Positions 1-5,665 of a stretch of 6,706 nt of DNA are shown here, one piece after another (position 1 is the stretch's first letter; every line of letters starts with the position of its first letter). The translations under genes were made by a program, and so were the position numbers. This DNA is from Microcaldota archaeon (GTDB lineage: Archaea; Micrarchaeota; Micrarchaeia; Micrarchaeales; Micrarchaeaceae). The DNA is taken from contig JAKAOJ010000015.1 in assembly GCA_021812205.1 (NCBI GenBank), positions 1 through 6,706 on the forward strand. The letters run 5' to 3'. The notes below the pieces were generated by a model. That model was not told the DNA's origin. It was given only the letters and a program-made list of their open reading frames with translations, and did no database searches.

Positions 1-235
1 TGTCCATCTCGTAGTCTATCTTTGGCGCAGCTGATTCCCCATGGCCCAAAAGGTCCAGAAGCGTAACGTCATATTCATCCGGGAGGAATTTCACCATCCT
101 ATCCCACACCTTGGTGTTGCCTCCTAGGCCGTGGAGCAGCAGCAGCTTTGGGCCAGTGCCTTGGTGCCGTAGCGAGTGGAGGCTGCCGAGCGACGTCATT
201 GTCATGCGGCTGGAGAAATCGCTGAAATAATCCAT
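1..235 (-). CDS. alpha/beta hydrolase, N-terminal part (cut by window edge)
   Basis: The gene starts at ATG 235 and runs off the left edge, leaving 78 codons. Visible family marks are the strand-turn HGLGG at residues 35-39, which normally forms part of the oxyanion hole, and DLLGHGES at residues 61-68, the usual D-x-x-G-x-G-x-S block of alpha/beta hydrolases. The nucleophile elbow, acid and His lie beyond the window, so catalytic competence cannot be judged. No signal peptide is seen. The start lies 4 bp after the E3 stop codon, so the gene is probably the last visible cistron of the dehydrogenase operon; ATGs at 205 and 199 are alternative starts. The substrate is unknown. Bacterial acetoin dehydrogenase E2 (AcoC) carries a fused alpha/beta hydrolase domain, so a thioester- or ester-cleaving role linked to the complex is possible, but that is inference. 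Confidence 0.85.
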   Translation of the reverse strand, partial: MDYFSDFSSRMTMTSLGSLHSLRHQGTGPKLLLLHGLGGNTKVWDRMVKFLPDEYDVTLLDLLGHGESAAPKIDYEMD

Positions 236-239
236 GCGC

Positions 240-1610
240 CTACCCCTTCCCGTAGAAGAAGTGCACGGGCTTACCCGCAGCGGCCTCGGCAGCTTCCTGC
301 ACAGCCTCGCTGAAGGTCGGGTGCGGGTGGATGGTATCGGCGATGTCCTCGACCGTTGCTCCCATCTCCATTGCAAGGGCAGCCTCGGCAATCATCGCGT
401 TCGCGTCCCTTCCTACTATCTCGATGCCTTCGACCACGCCGTCCTGGCTGTACGCCACCTTCACGAAGCCCTCGGTTGCACCGAGCGCTATTGCCCTGCC
501 CAGGGCTGTCAGCGGGAACTTCTTCACCGTTATGCCTTCCTTCTCCTCGACACTGCCCGCTATGGCTATCTCAGGGTCGGAGAATATCACGGCAGGCACG
601 ACCCTGTTGTCGTATTTTACCTGCATGCCAGATGCCACCTCGGCGGCAACTACGCCCTGCCTGATGGCCTTGTGCGCTAGCATGGGCTCGCCTATAACAT
701 CGCCCACCGCGAGTATGCCGGGGTCAGAGGTCCTGAGCTGTCCGTCGACCTTGATAAAGCCTTTCTGGTCCCTCTCCACCCTGGTATTCTCAAGCCCAAG
801 CCCGTCGGTGTATGGGGCAAGCCCAACTGCAACTACTATAACGTCGCCGCTGACAGATGTGCCGTCGCTCAGCCTCACTGTGTTGCCGTCGCGCGAGTCC
901 GGCGTCACGCCTGTATATACCTTTATGCCGAGGCTATCCATCTTCTTCTTTATCACTGCAATTGCATCGCGATCGAACCTTGACAGCACATCCGACCTAG
1001 CTATTATCGACACCTGGGTGCCGAACTTCGCATATAGCATGCCTATCTCAACTGCGACGTATCCTGCGCCTATTATGGTCATGCTCTTTGGTACGTAGTC
1101 AAGCATCAGCGCCTGCTTGTAATCAAGGACGAGCCTGCCGTCGAACTCAAAGCCCTTGATCCGGATCGGCTCGGAGCCTGTTGCTATGACCGCGTTCTTG
1201 AATTCGAGGTCCACCCCGTCGGTCAGCTGCAATTTGCTAGATCCAACAAACGTCGCAGTACCCTTGAAAACATCTATTTGGTTGGCTTTGCATAGGTACG
1301 CCACCCCTTCCTCGAGCTTCTTCGAAACCGCCATGCGCCAGTCATACATCTTCTTCGCATCTATGGTAACGTTGTCTGCATGGATGCCGAACCTCTCTGA
1401 GTTCTTCGCCTCGTAGAATATGTCCGATATGTGTATGAGGGTCTTGGACGGTATGCAGGCGTAATTCAGGCAGTGCCCCCCGAGCTTCTCCTTCTCGACT
1501 AGGGCGACGCTCATCCCGAGCTCCGCTGCGCGTATGGCAGCAACATAGCCGCCAACCCCCCCGCCTATTACTGCGAGGTCGACCTTCTCAGGAAGCTCTC
1601 CCATCACCAT
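240..1610 (-). CDS. lpdA: dihydrolipoamide dehydrogenase (E3)
   Basis: FAD-dependent disulfide oxidoreductase that reoxidises the dihydrolipoyl arm of E2 and reduces NAD(P)+. Numbering here counts from an upstream TTG at 1622 (460 residues, normal for the family). The FAD-binding GGGVGG is at 20-25. The redox disulfide is C51/C56 in GGHCLNYACIPSK. The second dinucleotide fold GAGYVAVE is at 185-192, the second FAD motif AVGD at 305-308, and the catalytic His-Glu pair H434/E439 lies in HPHPTFSE. The start is uncertain: TTG 1622, ATG 1610 and ATG 1604 are in frame, and the two ATGs leave the usual short lead before the first glycine motif. No ribosome-binding site decides between them. It lies 15 bp after the E2 stop (3 bp if TTG is used). 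Oddity: the pyridine nucleotide site has A190, R209 and R215 where NAD-type E3 has Gly, Met and Pro, which hints at NADP+ use. The family assignment is very secure. Confidence 0.96.
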   Translation of the reverse strand: MVMGELPEKVDLAVIGGGVGGYVAAIRAAELGMSVALVEKEKLGGHCLNYACIPSKTLIHISDIFYEAKNSERFGIHADNVTIDAKKMYDWRMAVSKKLEEGVAYLCKANQIDVFKGTATFVGSSKLQLTDGVDLEFKNAVIATGSEPIRIKGFEFDGRLVLDYKQALMLDYVPKSMTIIGAGYVAVEIGMLYAKFGTQVSIIARSDVLSRFDRDAIAVIKKKMDSLGIKVYTGVTPDSRDGNTVRLSDGTSVSGDVIVVAVGLAPYTDGLGLENTRVERDQKGFIKVDGQLRTSDPGILAVGDVIGEPMLAHKAIRQGVVAAEVASGMQVKYDNRVVPAVIFSDPEIAIAGSVEEKEGITVKKFPLTALGRAIALGATEGFVKVAYSQDGVVEGIEIVGRDANAMIAEAALAMEMGATVEDIADTIHPHPTFSEAVQEAAEAAAGKPVHFFYGKG

Positions 1611-1625
1611 TGAAACACGCAAGCG

Positions 1626-2867
1626 CTAAAGCATCTCGAGGAACTCAGGGTCCTCTATGTACCTTTTGAAGGCGTTCCCGAACTTTACGGCCTCTGCGCC
1701 GTCAACCACCCTGTGGTCGAATGTGACTACGAACGGCAGCACCTTGCCTGCCTTTACCTCTCCGTTCTCAACAACAGGCCAGTCCCTTATCATGGTCACT
1801 CCAAGAATTGCGACGTCGGGGTAATTTATCATCGGGACTGCAAGGAACCCGCCTCCAAGGCTGCCTATGTTGGTTATTGTGAAAGTGCTGTCGCGCATCT
1901 CATCGAGGGTTATGGTCTGGTCAGTGACCTTCCTGTGCAGCTCGGATATCTCCTTTGCCAGCTCCAGTATGCTCTTCTTGCCAGCGTCCTTGACCACGGC
2001 GACCTTGAGCCCGTCAGGCGCCTCGGCAGCGAGCCCTATATTGTAATAGTTCTTGACAAGTATCTCAAGCTTGTCCCTGTCGTAGCTCGCGTTGAAGTGC
2101 GGGTTCTCCTTGAGCGCCTCCACCGCGGCTTTTATTATGAAGGGGAAGTACGAGAGCTTGACCCCGAATCCCTGCAGCGCTTTCGTCTTCTCCTTCTGCA
2201 TGACCGCGAAGAGGGCGCTTGCATCGGCAAGGTCCATGTGCGAGGCTCTCGGTATCGTCCACGAAGCCTCCATGTTCTTCGCTATGGCCTTCCTGGTCTG
2301 CGAAAGCGGGACGCGCTCTATGCTGTCCTTGTGCTGCTCTTGCAGTACTTCAGAGTACTTCGGGGCTGCAGCAGCCGCTCCGGCAACCCCGTTTGTGTCA
2401 GAGGCAAACGACTTCACATCGTTCTCAAGTATCCTTCCATGCGGGCCCGTGCCTGTCACCTTTGCAAGGTCCACGCCCATCTGCTCGGCCATCCTGCGCA
2501 CTGACGGAGTGGCAAGCACCTCGGGCGCCTGCTTCGTAGCTTCGGCATTTGCCGCGGGCGCTGGTGCTGCTGCCTTGGGCTTGCTGCCTGCACCTGCCTG
2601 GGCTCCAGCACCCGTACTTGCGTTCTTGAGCTCTTCAGCAGTGCCTACGATAGCTATAGTGTCGCCGACGTGCACATCGCTGTTCTCTTTGGCTATAAAC
2701 TTCACGGTGCCGCTGGCTGGCGCGGGCACCTGCACAACAGCCTTGTCAGTCTCCACCTGCACTATTGGCGTGTCCTCCTTCACCTCGGACCCGTCCTTTA
2801 CCAGCCACTTCTGCACATGGCCCTCTGTTATGCCTTCGCCAACATCAACGAACTTGAGCTCCTTCAT
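1626..2867 (-). CDS. pdhC: 2-oxoacid dehydrogenase E2, dihydrolipoyl acyltransferase
   Basis: Core protein of the complex; it moves the acyl group from E1 to CoA. Numbering counts from an in-frame GTG at 2873 (415 residues). A single lipoyl domain occupies about 3-77, with the lipoylated lysine K44 in the classic ETDKA. An Ala/Pro/Gly-rich flexible linker follows at about 84-118. The peripheral subunit-binding domain spans about 121-156 (TPSVRRMAEQMGVD, then GPHGRILENDV). The acyltransferase domain ends in DHRVVDGAEA with catalytic H387 and D391. One lipoyl domain matches Gram-positive and archaeal E2 rather than the three-domain E. coli pyruvate E2. I prefer ATG 2867 over the overlapping GTG 2873, because GGTG at 2876-2873 sits 5 nt ahead of it and the protein then begins directly with the lipoyl domain. 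The E1 beta stop is 2 bp upstream, so translation is probably coupled. The acyl substrate cannot be read from E2. Confidence 0.95.
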   Translation of the reverse strand: MKELKFVDVGEGITEGHVQKWLVKDGSEVKEDTPIVQVETDKAVVQVPAPASGTVKFIAKENSDVHVGDTIAIVGTAEELKNASTGAGAQAGAGSKPKAAAPAPAANAEATKQAPEVLATPSVRRMAEQMGVDLAKVTGTGPHGRILENDVKSFASDTNGVAGAAAAAPKYSEVLQEQHKDSIERVPLSQTRKAIAKNMEASWTIPRASHMDLADASALFAVMQKEKTKALQGFGVKLSYFPFIIKAAVEALKENPHFNASYDRDKLEILVKNYYNIGLAAEAPDGLKVAVVKDAGKKSILELAKEISELHRKVTDQTITLDEMRDSTFTITNIGSLGGGFLAVPMINYPDVAILGVTMIRDWPVVENGEVKAGKVLPFVVTFDHRVVDGAEAVKFGNAFKRYIEDPEFLEML

Positions 2868-2869
2868 AA

Positions 2870-3835
2870 TCACACCGATAACATTTTGTCTATTGCAGCG
2901 CCTATCCTGTTTGCATTGGGCAAGTAGTACTGCTCATAGGCCGGGAACGGGTACGGAAAGCTCGGCGAGGCAACGCGCATTATGGGCGCATCAAGCTCGA
3001 ACATCGCCTTCTCCGCTATCCTGGCTGACACCTCAGCACCAACGCCGAAGCTTGTTGGAGCTTCATGCACCACAATCACCTTGCCCGTCTTCTTAGCCCC
3101 ATCAAGGATAGTCTTCTCGTCCAGCGGATTTATTGTCCTCAAGTCTATTACCTGGGCAGACACCTTCTTCTTCTCCACCACGTCGCTGACTATGCTGGTC
3201 ATGGTGCCGTAGGTTATTATGGTAAGATCTTCGCCTTCCCTAAGCACGCTGGCCTTGCCTATGGGCACCTCATACATCGAGTCAGGTACTTCCTGCTTGA
3301 ACAGCCTGTAGAGCTTCGTGGGCTCGAGGAACATTACGGGGTCGTTCATGTGCGAAGCAGAGATGAACAGCCCCTTCGCGTCATACGGGGTCGAAGGCTC
3401 CACTACGATTATGCCTCCCGGGTGCGCGAAGAAAGCCTCGGGGCTTTCGGAGTGGTGCTCGAGGGTGCGGACGCCGCCGCTCACAGGCGTGCGTATTATA
3501 ATAGGAAGGCTCATCGCGGATCTGGTCCTGGTCCTGTATCTTGCAGCATGGTTGACGAGCTGGCTGAACGACAGGTACATGAAGCCTGCGAACTGCAGCT
3601 CAGGCACAGGATGCAGGCCTGCAAGCGCCATGCCAATGGCGGCGCCGACGATGCTGGATTCCGCGAGAGGAGTGTCTATGACGCGGTCCTCCCCGTACTT
3701 TGCCAGCAGGCCCTCTGTTACGCGGAAGACGCCGCCGTCCTTGCCTATGTCCTCCCCTAAGAGCACCATGTCCTTGTTCTCCTGCATGCAGAGGTCCATA
3801 GCGCTGTTTATGGCGCTGACCATGTTCATCATCAT
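2870..3835 (-). CDS. pdhB: 2-oxoacid dehydrogenase E1 component, beta subunit
   Basis: Beta subunit of the thiamin diphosphate (ThDP)-dependent E1 decarboxylase, forming an alpha2beta2 tetramer with the neighbouring alpha subunit. At 321 residues it is close to the family norm of about 325. The catalytic glutamate is E59 in TPLAESSIVG, and the active-site histidine region is LEHHSESPEAF (about 125-135). EPSTPYDAKGLF (146-157) and the KLYRLFKQEVP block match the Bacillus PdhB type. The C-terminal transketolase-like domain ends in a normal region rich in aromatic and proline residues. Three tandem ATG codons (3835, 3832, 3829) open the gene; GGTGAT at 3844-3839 lies 3 nt before the first, supporting 3835. 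It follows E1 alpha by 12 bp. The sequence does not decide between pyruvate and branched-chain 2-oxoacids, so the pdh symbol is provisional. Confidence 0.95.
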   Translation of the reverse strand: MMMNMVSAINSAMDLCMQENKDMVLLGEDIGKDGGVFRVTEGLLAKYGEDRVIDTPLAESSIVGAAIGMALAGLHPVPELQFAGFMYLSFSQLVNHAARYRTRTRSAMSLPIIIRTPVSGGVRTLEHHSESPEAFFAHPGGIIVVEPSTPYDAKGLFISASHMNDPVMFLEPTKLYRLFKQEVPDSMYEVPIGKASVLREGEDLTIITYGTMTSIVSDVVEKKKVSAQVIDLRTINPLDEKTILDGAKKTGKVIVVHEAPTSFGVGAEVSARIAEKAMFELDAPIMRVASPSFPYPFPAYEQYYLPNANRIGAAIDKMLSV

Positions 3836-3847
3836 TCTATCACCTGC

Positions 3848-4921
3848 CTAACCCTGCCAGAAGTTCGCGGCTATCGCCTCGTCCTCCTCCTCTTTCAGCA
3901 CATCCGGCATGAAGCTGTAAACATTCTCGAACATGCTCTTTGGATCAGGCTTGAACTGCTCCGCTTTATCAACCGCGGCGTCGATGGCCTTCAGGTTCTC
4001 ATCCAGCATCTTCGCCTCAAGCTCGTCGCTCCAGAGCTTCTTGGACTCGAGATACTTCCTTACCCTAAGGAGCGGGTCCTTCGCCTTCCATGCATTGACC
4101 TCATCGTCAGACCTGTACTTCGTGGGGTCATCTGCAGTGGTGTGCATGCTCATCCTGTACGTCAGCGCCTCTATCAGCGTGGGTCCGCTTGCGCTCTCCC
4201 TTATGGCGTCGCTCACTGCCTTGTACACTGCTATGACGTCGTTGCCATCCACCTGTATGCCTTTTATTCCTGCCGCTACTGCCTTCTGCGCAAGCGTCTG
4301 TGCGGCGGACTGCTTTGACCTAGGGACTGATATTGCCCACTGGTTGTTCTCTATTATTGTTACAAGGGGCAGCTTGAAAACGCCGGCGAAGTTGAGGCTC
4401 TCGTAGAAATCGCCCTCCGATGTGCCTCCGTCGCCCACATACGCAATCGTGACAGCCCCGCTCTTCCTGTACTTCTGCGCGTAGGCTATGCCTGCCGCAT
4501 GCGGCATCTGGGTTCCCACAGGCACAGCAACCGGCAGCCCGTTGACTTCCTTTGGTATGCTGTCGCCTTCCTCGTAGCCCCGCCAGTACATAAAGAACTT
4601 GTCAAGCGGGAAGCCCCTCGCCATATATACTGCATGCTGCCTGAAATTCGGTACGAAGAAGTCTGCAGGCCTCATCGCGAAGGCGCTGCCGATCTGCTCT
4701 GCCTCCTGGCCTATCAGCGGGGCGTACGTTACAGCACGCCCCTGCCTCTGCAGGCTGAGCACCTTGGCGTCAAGCTGCCTCGCCATGCTCATCTTCTTGT
4801 ACATCTCTACTACTGTTGAGTCCTTGAGGTCTTTCGGGAAAAGGTTCGCATCGATTTTGCCATTCTCATCCATTATCTGCATGTAGTAAATGTTCGCGTT
4901 GAAGACACCCTTCAGCATCAT
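3848..4921 (-). CDS. pdhA: 2-oxoacid dehydrogenase E1 component, alpha subunit
   Basis: ThDP-binding subunit of E1; it catalyses decarboxylation of the 2-oxoacid and reductive acylation of the E2 lipoyl group. At 357 residues it has normal length. The ThDP/Mg motif begins GDGGTSEGDF at 163 and closes with ENN at 191-193. Upstream is RQGRAVTYAPLIGQEA (about 59-74), typical of this family. The loop MSMHTTADDPTKYR (257-270), with conserved H260, corresponds to the loop that is regulated by phosphorylation in eukaryotic enzymes. The start is uncertain: ATG 4921 or 4918 would give a very short leader from the TATA-like element at 4960-4951, while ATG 4882 or 4873 would remove about 13-16 poorly typical residues. 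No strong ribosome-binding site precedes any of them. It is the first enzyme gene of the dehydrogenase operon. Substrate choice (pyruvate or branched-chain) is open; archaeal complexes of this type include branched-chain-active ones. Confidence 0.94.
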   Translation of the reverse strand: MMLKGVFNANIYYMQIMDENGKIDANLFPKDLKDSTVVEMYKKMSMARQLDAKVLSLQRQGRAVTYAPLIGQEAEQIGSAFAMRPADFFVPNFRQHAVYMARGFPLDKFFMYWRGYEEGDSIPKEVNGLPVAVPVGTQMPHAAGIAYAQKYRKSGAVTIAYVGDGGTSEGDFYESLNFAGVFKLPLVTIIENNQWAISVPRSKQSAAQTLAQKAVAAGIKGIQVDGNDVIAVYKAVSDAIRESASGPTLIEALTYRMSMHTTADDPTKYRSDDEVNAWKAKDPLLRVRKYLESKKLWSDELEAKMLDENLKAIDAAVDKAEQFKPDPKSMFENVYSFMPDVLKEEEDEAIAANFWQG

Positions 4922-4950
4922 ATCGCCCAGCTTGCCTATATCACTGCCAC

Positions 4951-4960
4951 AGTATATTAA
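4951..4960 (-). promoter_or_regulatory. TATA-like promoter element for the dehydrogenase operon
   Basis: On the minus strand the 60-bp gap between the regulator stop and E1 alpha reads AAAAACATTAATATACT. The A-rich stretch could serve as a BRE and TTAATATA as a TATA box. Archaeal transcription usually starts about 25 bp downstream, which would fall near 4930, leaving roughly 10 nt or less before ATG 4921. This suggests the enzyme genes can be transcribed separately from the regulator, in addition to any read-through. Evidence is motif plus position only. Confidence 0.5.
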
Positions 4961-4981
4961 TGTTTTTGAAACACGAGGCTA

Positions 4982-5410
4982 TTACAGTGCAATTATCGTC
5001 TTTGTCCGCACTATTCCCTCCTTAGAGTCTATCTGCTTCATCAGCATGTTGCCGAGGTGTTCTGAATCCTTGGCTACAACCTTTATCAGTATGTCAGCGT
5101 CGCCCGTTATGACATAGCCTTCCTGTACGTATGGTATGTCGAGCAGCTCATCCAGCAGCTTTTTCTGCGACTTCCTGAGCTTCTTGAGAAGGTCCACATC
5201 TATGGTTATCGAGATAAAGGCCGTAAGCGACAAACCTGCGTTCTTCCAGTCTATTTCGCCCTTGTAATACTTTATCACCTTTTCCCTCTCTAGCCTTTTG
5301 ACCCTGAAATGCACGGTGGAGAGCGGCAGGCCGAGCCTCTTGGCTATGCGTGAATATCTTATCGTGCCCGAGTTCACGGCAGCTATTATGTCCTCGTCAA
5401 TCTCATCCAT
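4982..5410 (-). CDS. Lrp/AsnC-family transcriptional regulator
   Basis: Small DNA-binding regulator of 142 residues, the usual length for the family. The N-terminal winged helix-turn-helix spans about 2-47; TIRYSRIAKRLGL then STVHFRVKRLE is the HTH and recognition helix, followed by the wing EKVIKYYKGEI. The C-terminal ligand-binding RAM domain runs about 60-142, with the family motif GDADILIKV at 103-111. Such proteins form dimers to octamers and respond to amino acids or related metabolites. It is transcribed toward the 2-oxoacid dehydrogenase genes and away from an asparagine synthetase, so both are candidate targets, along with its own promoter. ATG 5410 sits about 21 bp from the end of a TATA box, so the transcript is probably leaderless and no ribosome-binding site is expected. 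The effector cannot be named from sequence. Confidence 0.95.
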   Translation of the reverse strand: MDEIDEDIIAAVNSGTIRYSRIAKRLGLPLSTVHFRVKRLEREKVIKYYKGEIDWKNAGLSLTAFISITIDVDLLKKLRKSQKKLLDELLDIPYVQEGYVITGDADILIKVVAKDSEHLGNMLMKQIDSKEGIVRTKTIIAL

Positions 5411-5415
5411 GTTTG

Positions 5416-5434
5416 TATATTTTCCAACAATATA
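5416..5434. promoter_or_regulatory. small inverted repeat between TATA box and regulator start, possible operator
   Basis: TATATT (5416-5421) and AATATA (5429-5434) are perfect 6-bp inverted arms around a 7-bp spacer, TTCCAAC. The right arm overlaps the edge of the regulator's TATA box and the left arm lies just ahead of its start codon, a position where an autorepressor would block the promoter. Lrp-family sites are often AT-rich short palindromes. In DNA this AT-rich such a repeat can occur by chance, so the call is tentative. Confidence 0.25.
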
Positions 5435-5440
5435 TAAAAA
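5431..5440 (-). promoter_or_regulatory. TATA box of the regulator gene (leaderless)
   Basis: On the minus strand TTTTTATATA precedes the regulator start codon by about 20 bp (box at 5440-5431, ATG at 5410). With archaeal spacing the transcript would begin at or within a few bases of the ATG. There is no GGTGA motif in between, which agrees with leaderless initiation. This contrasts with the genes inside the operons, which use GGTGAT-type sites. Confidence 0.65.
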
Positions 5441-5457
5441 TGTATCGTTTTTTTCTG

Positions 5458-5493
5458 TATAAATAGCAGGAAATCGTTGTAAAACTATTTATT
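5458..5493 (+). promoter_or_regulatory. candidate promoter region for the small ORF and asparagine synthetase
   Basis: Two TATA-like elements face the plus-strand genes: TATAAATA at 5458-5465 and TATTTATT at 5486-5493. The first predicts a start near 5485-5490 and a leader of about 35-40 nt. The second is preceded by GTAAAAC, which resembles a purine-rich BRE, and predicts a start near 5513-5516, just ahead of the GGTGA ribosome-binding site. ATAAATAG (5459-5466) and CTATTTAT (5485-5492) are exact inverted copies with an 18-bp spacer. Which element is used cannot be decided from the sequence. Confidence 0.45.
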
Positions 5494-5515
5494 CAGGAAG
5501 CGGCGCAATACAATT

Positions 5516-5520
5516 GGTGA
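5516..5520 (+). promoter_or_regulatory. ribosome-binding site of the 46-codon ORF
   Basis: GGTGA lies 4 nt before ATG 5525. The same motif at similar spacing precedes E1 beta, the asparagine synthetase and the gene at 6663, so it is probably genuine and is the main evidence that the small ORF is translated. Confidence 0.6.
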
Positions 5521-5524
5521 AAGC

Positions 5525-5665
5525 ATGGGAAGGAGCAAGGCCAAAATCCGGATTGCATACAGGGTCGAGCTTCAGCACGGCGCTTCCCTGATTGAGCGGC
5601 TGATGTACGTGCAGCAAGGGATTATTCCCGGCAGCCCACGCAAATCGCACTTGGTGATGCAATGA
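5525..5665 (+). CDS. unrecognised 46-residue basic protein or leader ORF
   Basis: I do not recognise this protein. It is 46 residues long, begins MGRSKAKIRIAYRVELQHG and ends RKSHLVMQ. It is basic: eight Arg/Lys and two His against two Glu and no Asp. It has no Cys, no Asn, and no membrane segment or signal peptide. Three signals support translation: GGTGA 4 nt before the ATG, a stop codon overlapping the next start as ATGA (5662-5665), and a position directly after the promoter region. Translational coupling to the asparagine synthetase is therefore likely. It might be a small functional partner, a leader whose translation sets synthetase expression, or a relic. A classical amino-acid-sensing leader would be rich in Asn codons, and this one has none. 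It is not a missing N-terminus of the synthetase, which is complete by comparison with known AS-AR proteins and lies in another frame. Confidence 0.55.
   Translation: MGRSKAKIRIAYRVELQHGASLIERLMYVQQGIIPGSPRKSHLVMQ
5653..5658 (+). promoter_or_regulatory. ribosome-binding site of the asparagine synthetase
   Basis: GGTGAT lies 3 nt before ATG 5662, inside the last codons of the small ORF. It supports ATG 5662 as the true start and an arrangement in which ribosomes ending at TGA 5663-5665 can restart at once. Confidence 0.6.

Noticed and set aside
331..1098. Plus-strand open frame antisense to E3
   Set aside because: The opposite strand holds a complete dihydrolipoamide dehydrogenase with all catalytic motifs; the antisense translation shows no motif and no good ribosome-binding site.
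2092..3096. Long plus-strand open frame (334 codons) antisense to E2 and E1 beta
   Set aside because: It is a mirror of GC-biased codon use in two confirmed genes, crosses their boundary, resembles no protein family, and is low in complexity (Ser/Ala/Thr-rich).
3065..3851. Two overlapping plus-strand open frames antisense to E1 beta (3065-3760 and 3318-3851)
   Set aside because: They overlap each other and a confirmed gene, and are explained by codon bias on the coding strand.
1610..4975. 10-bp direct repeat TTGAAACACG at 1610-1619 and 4966-4975, both near gene junctions
   Set aside because: Many 10-bp matches are expected by chance in a window this long, and no further shared sequence or symmetry surrounds them.
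5448..5454. Run of seven T on the plus strand in the divergent region, resembling an archaeal terminator
   Set aside because: No plus-strand gene ends before it, and on the minus strand it reads as A; it is more likely part of AT-rich promoter DNA.
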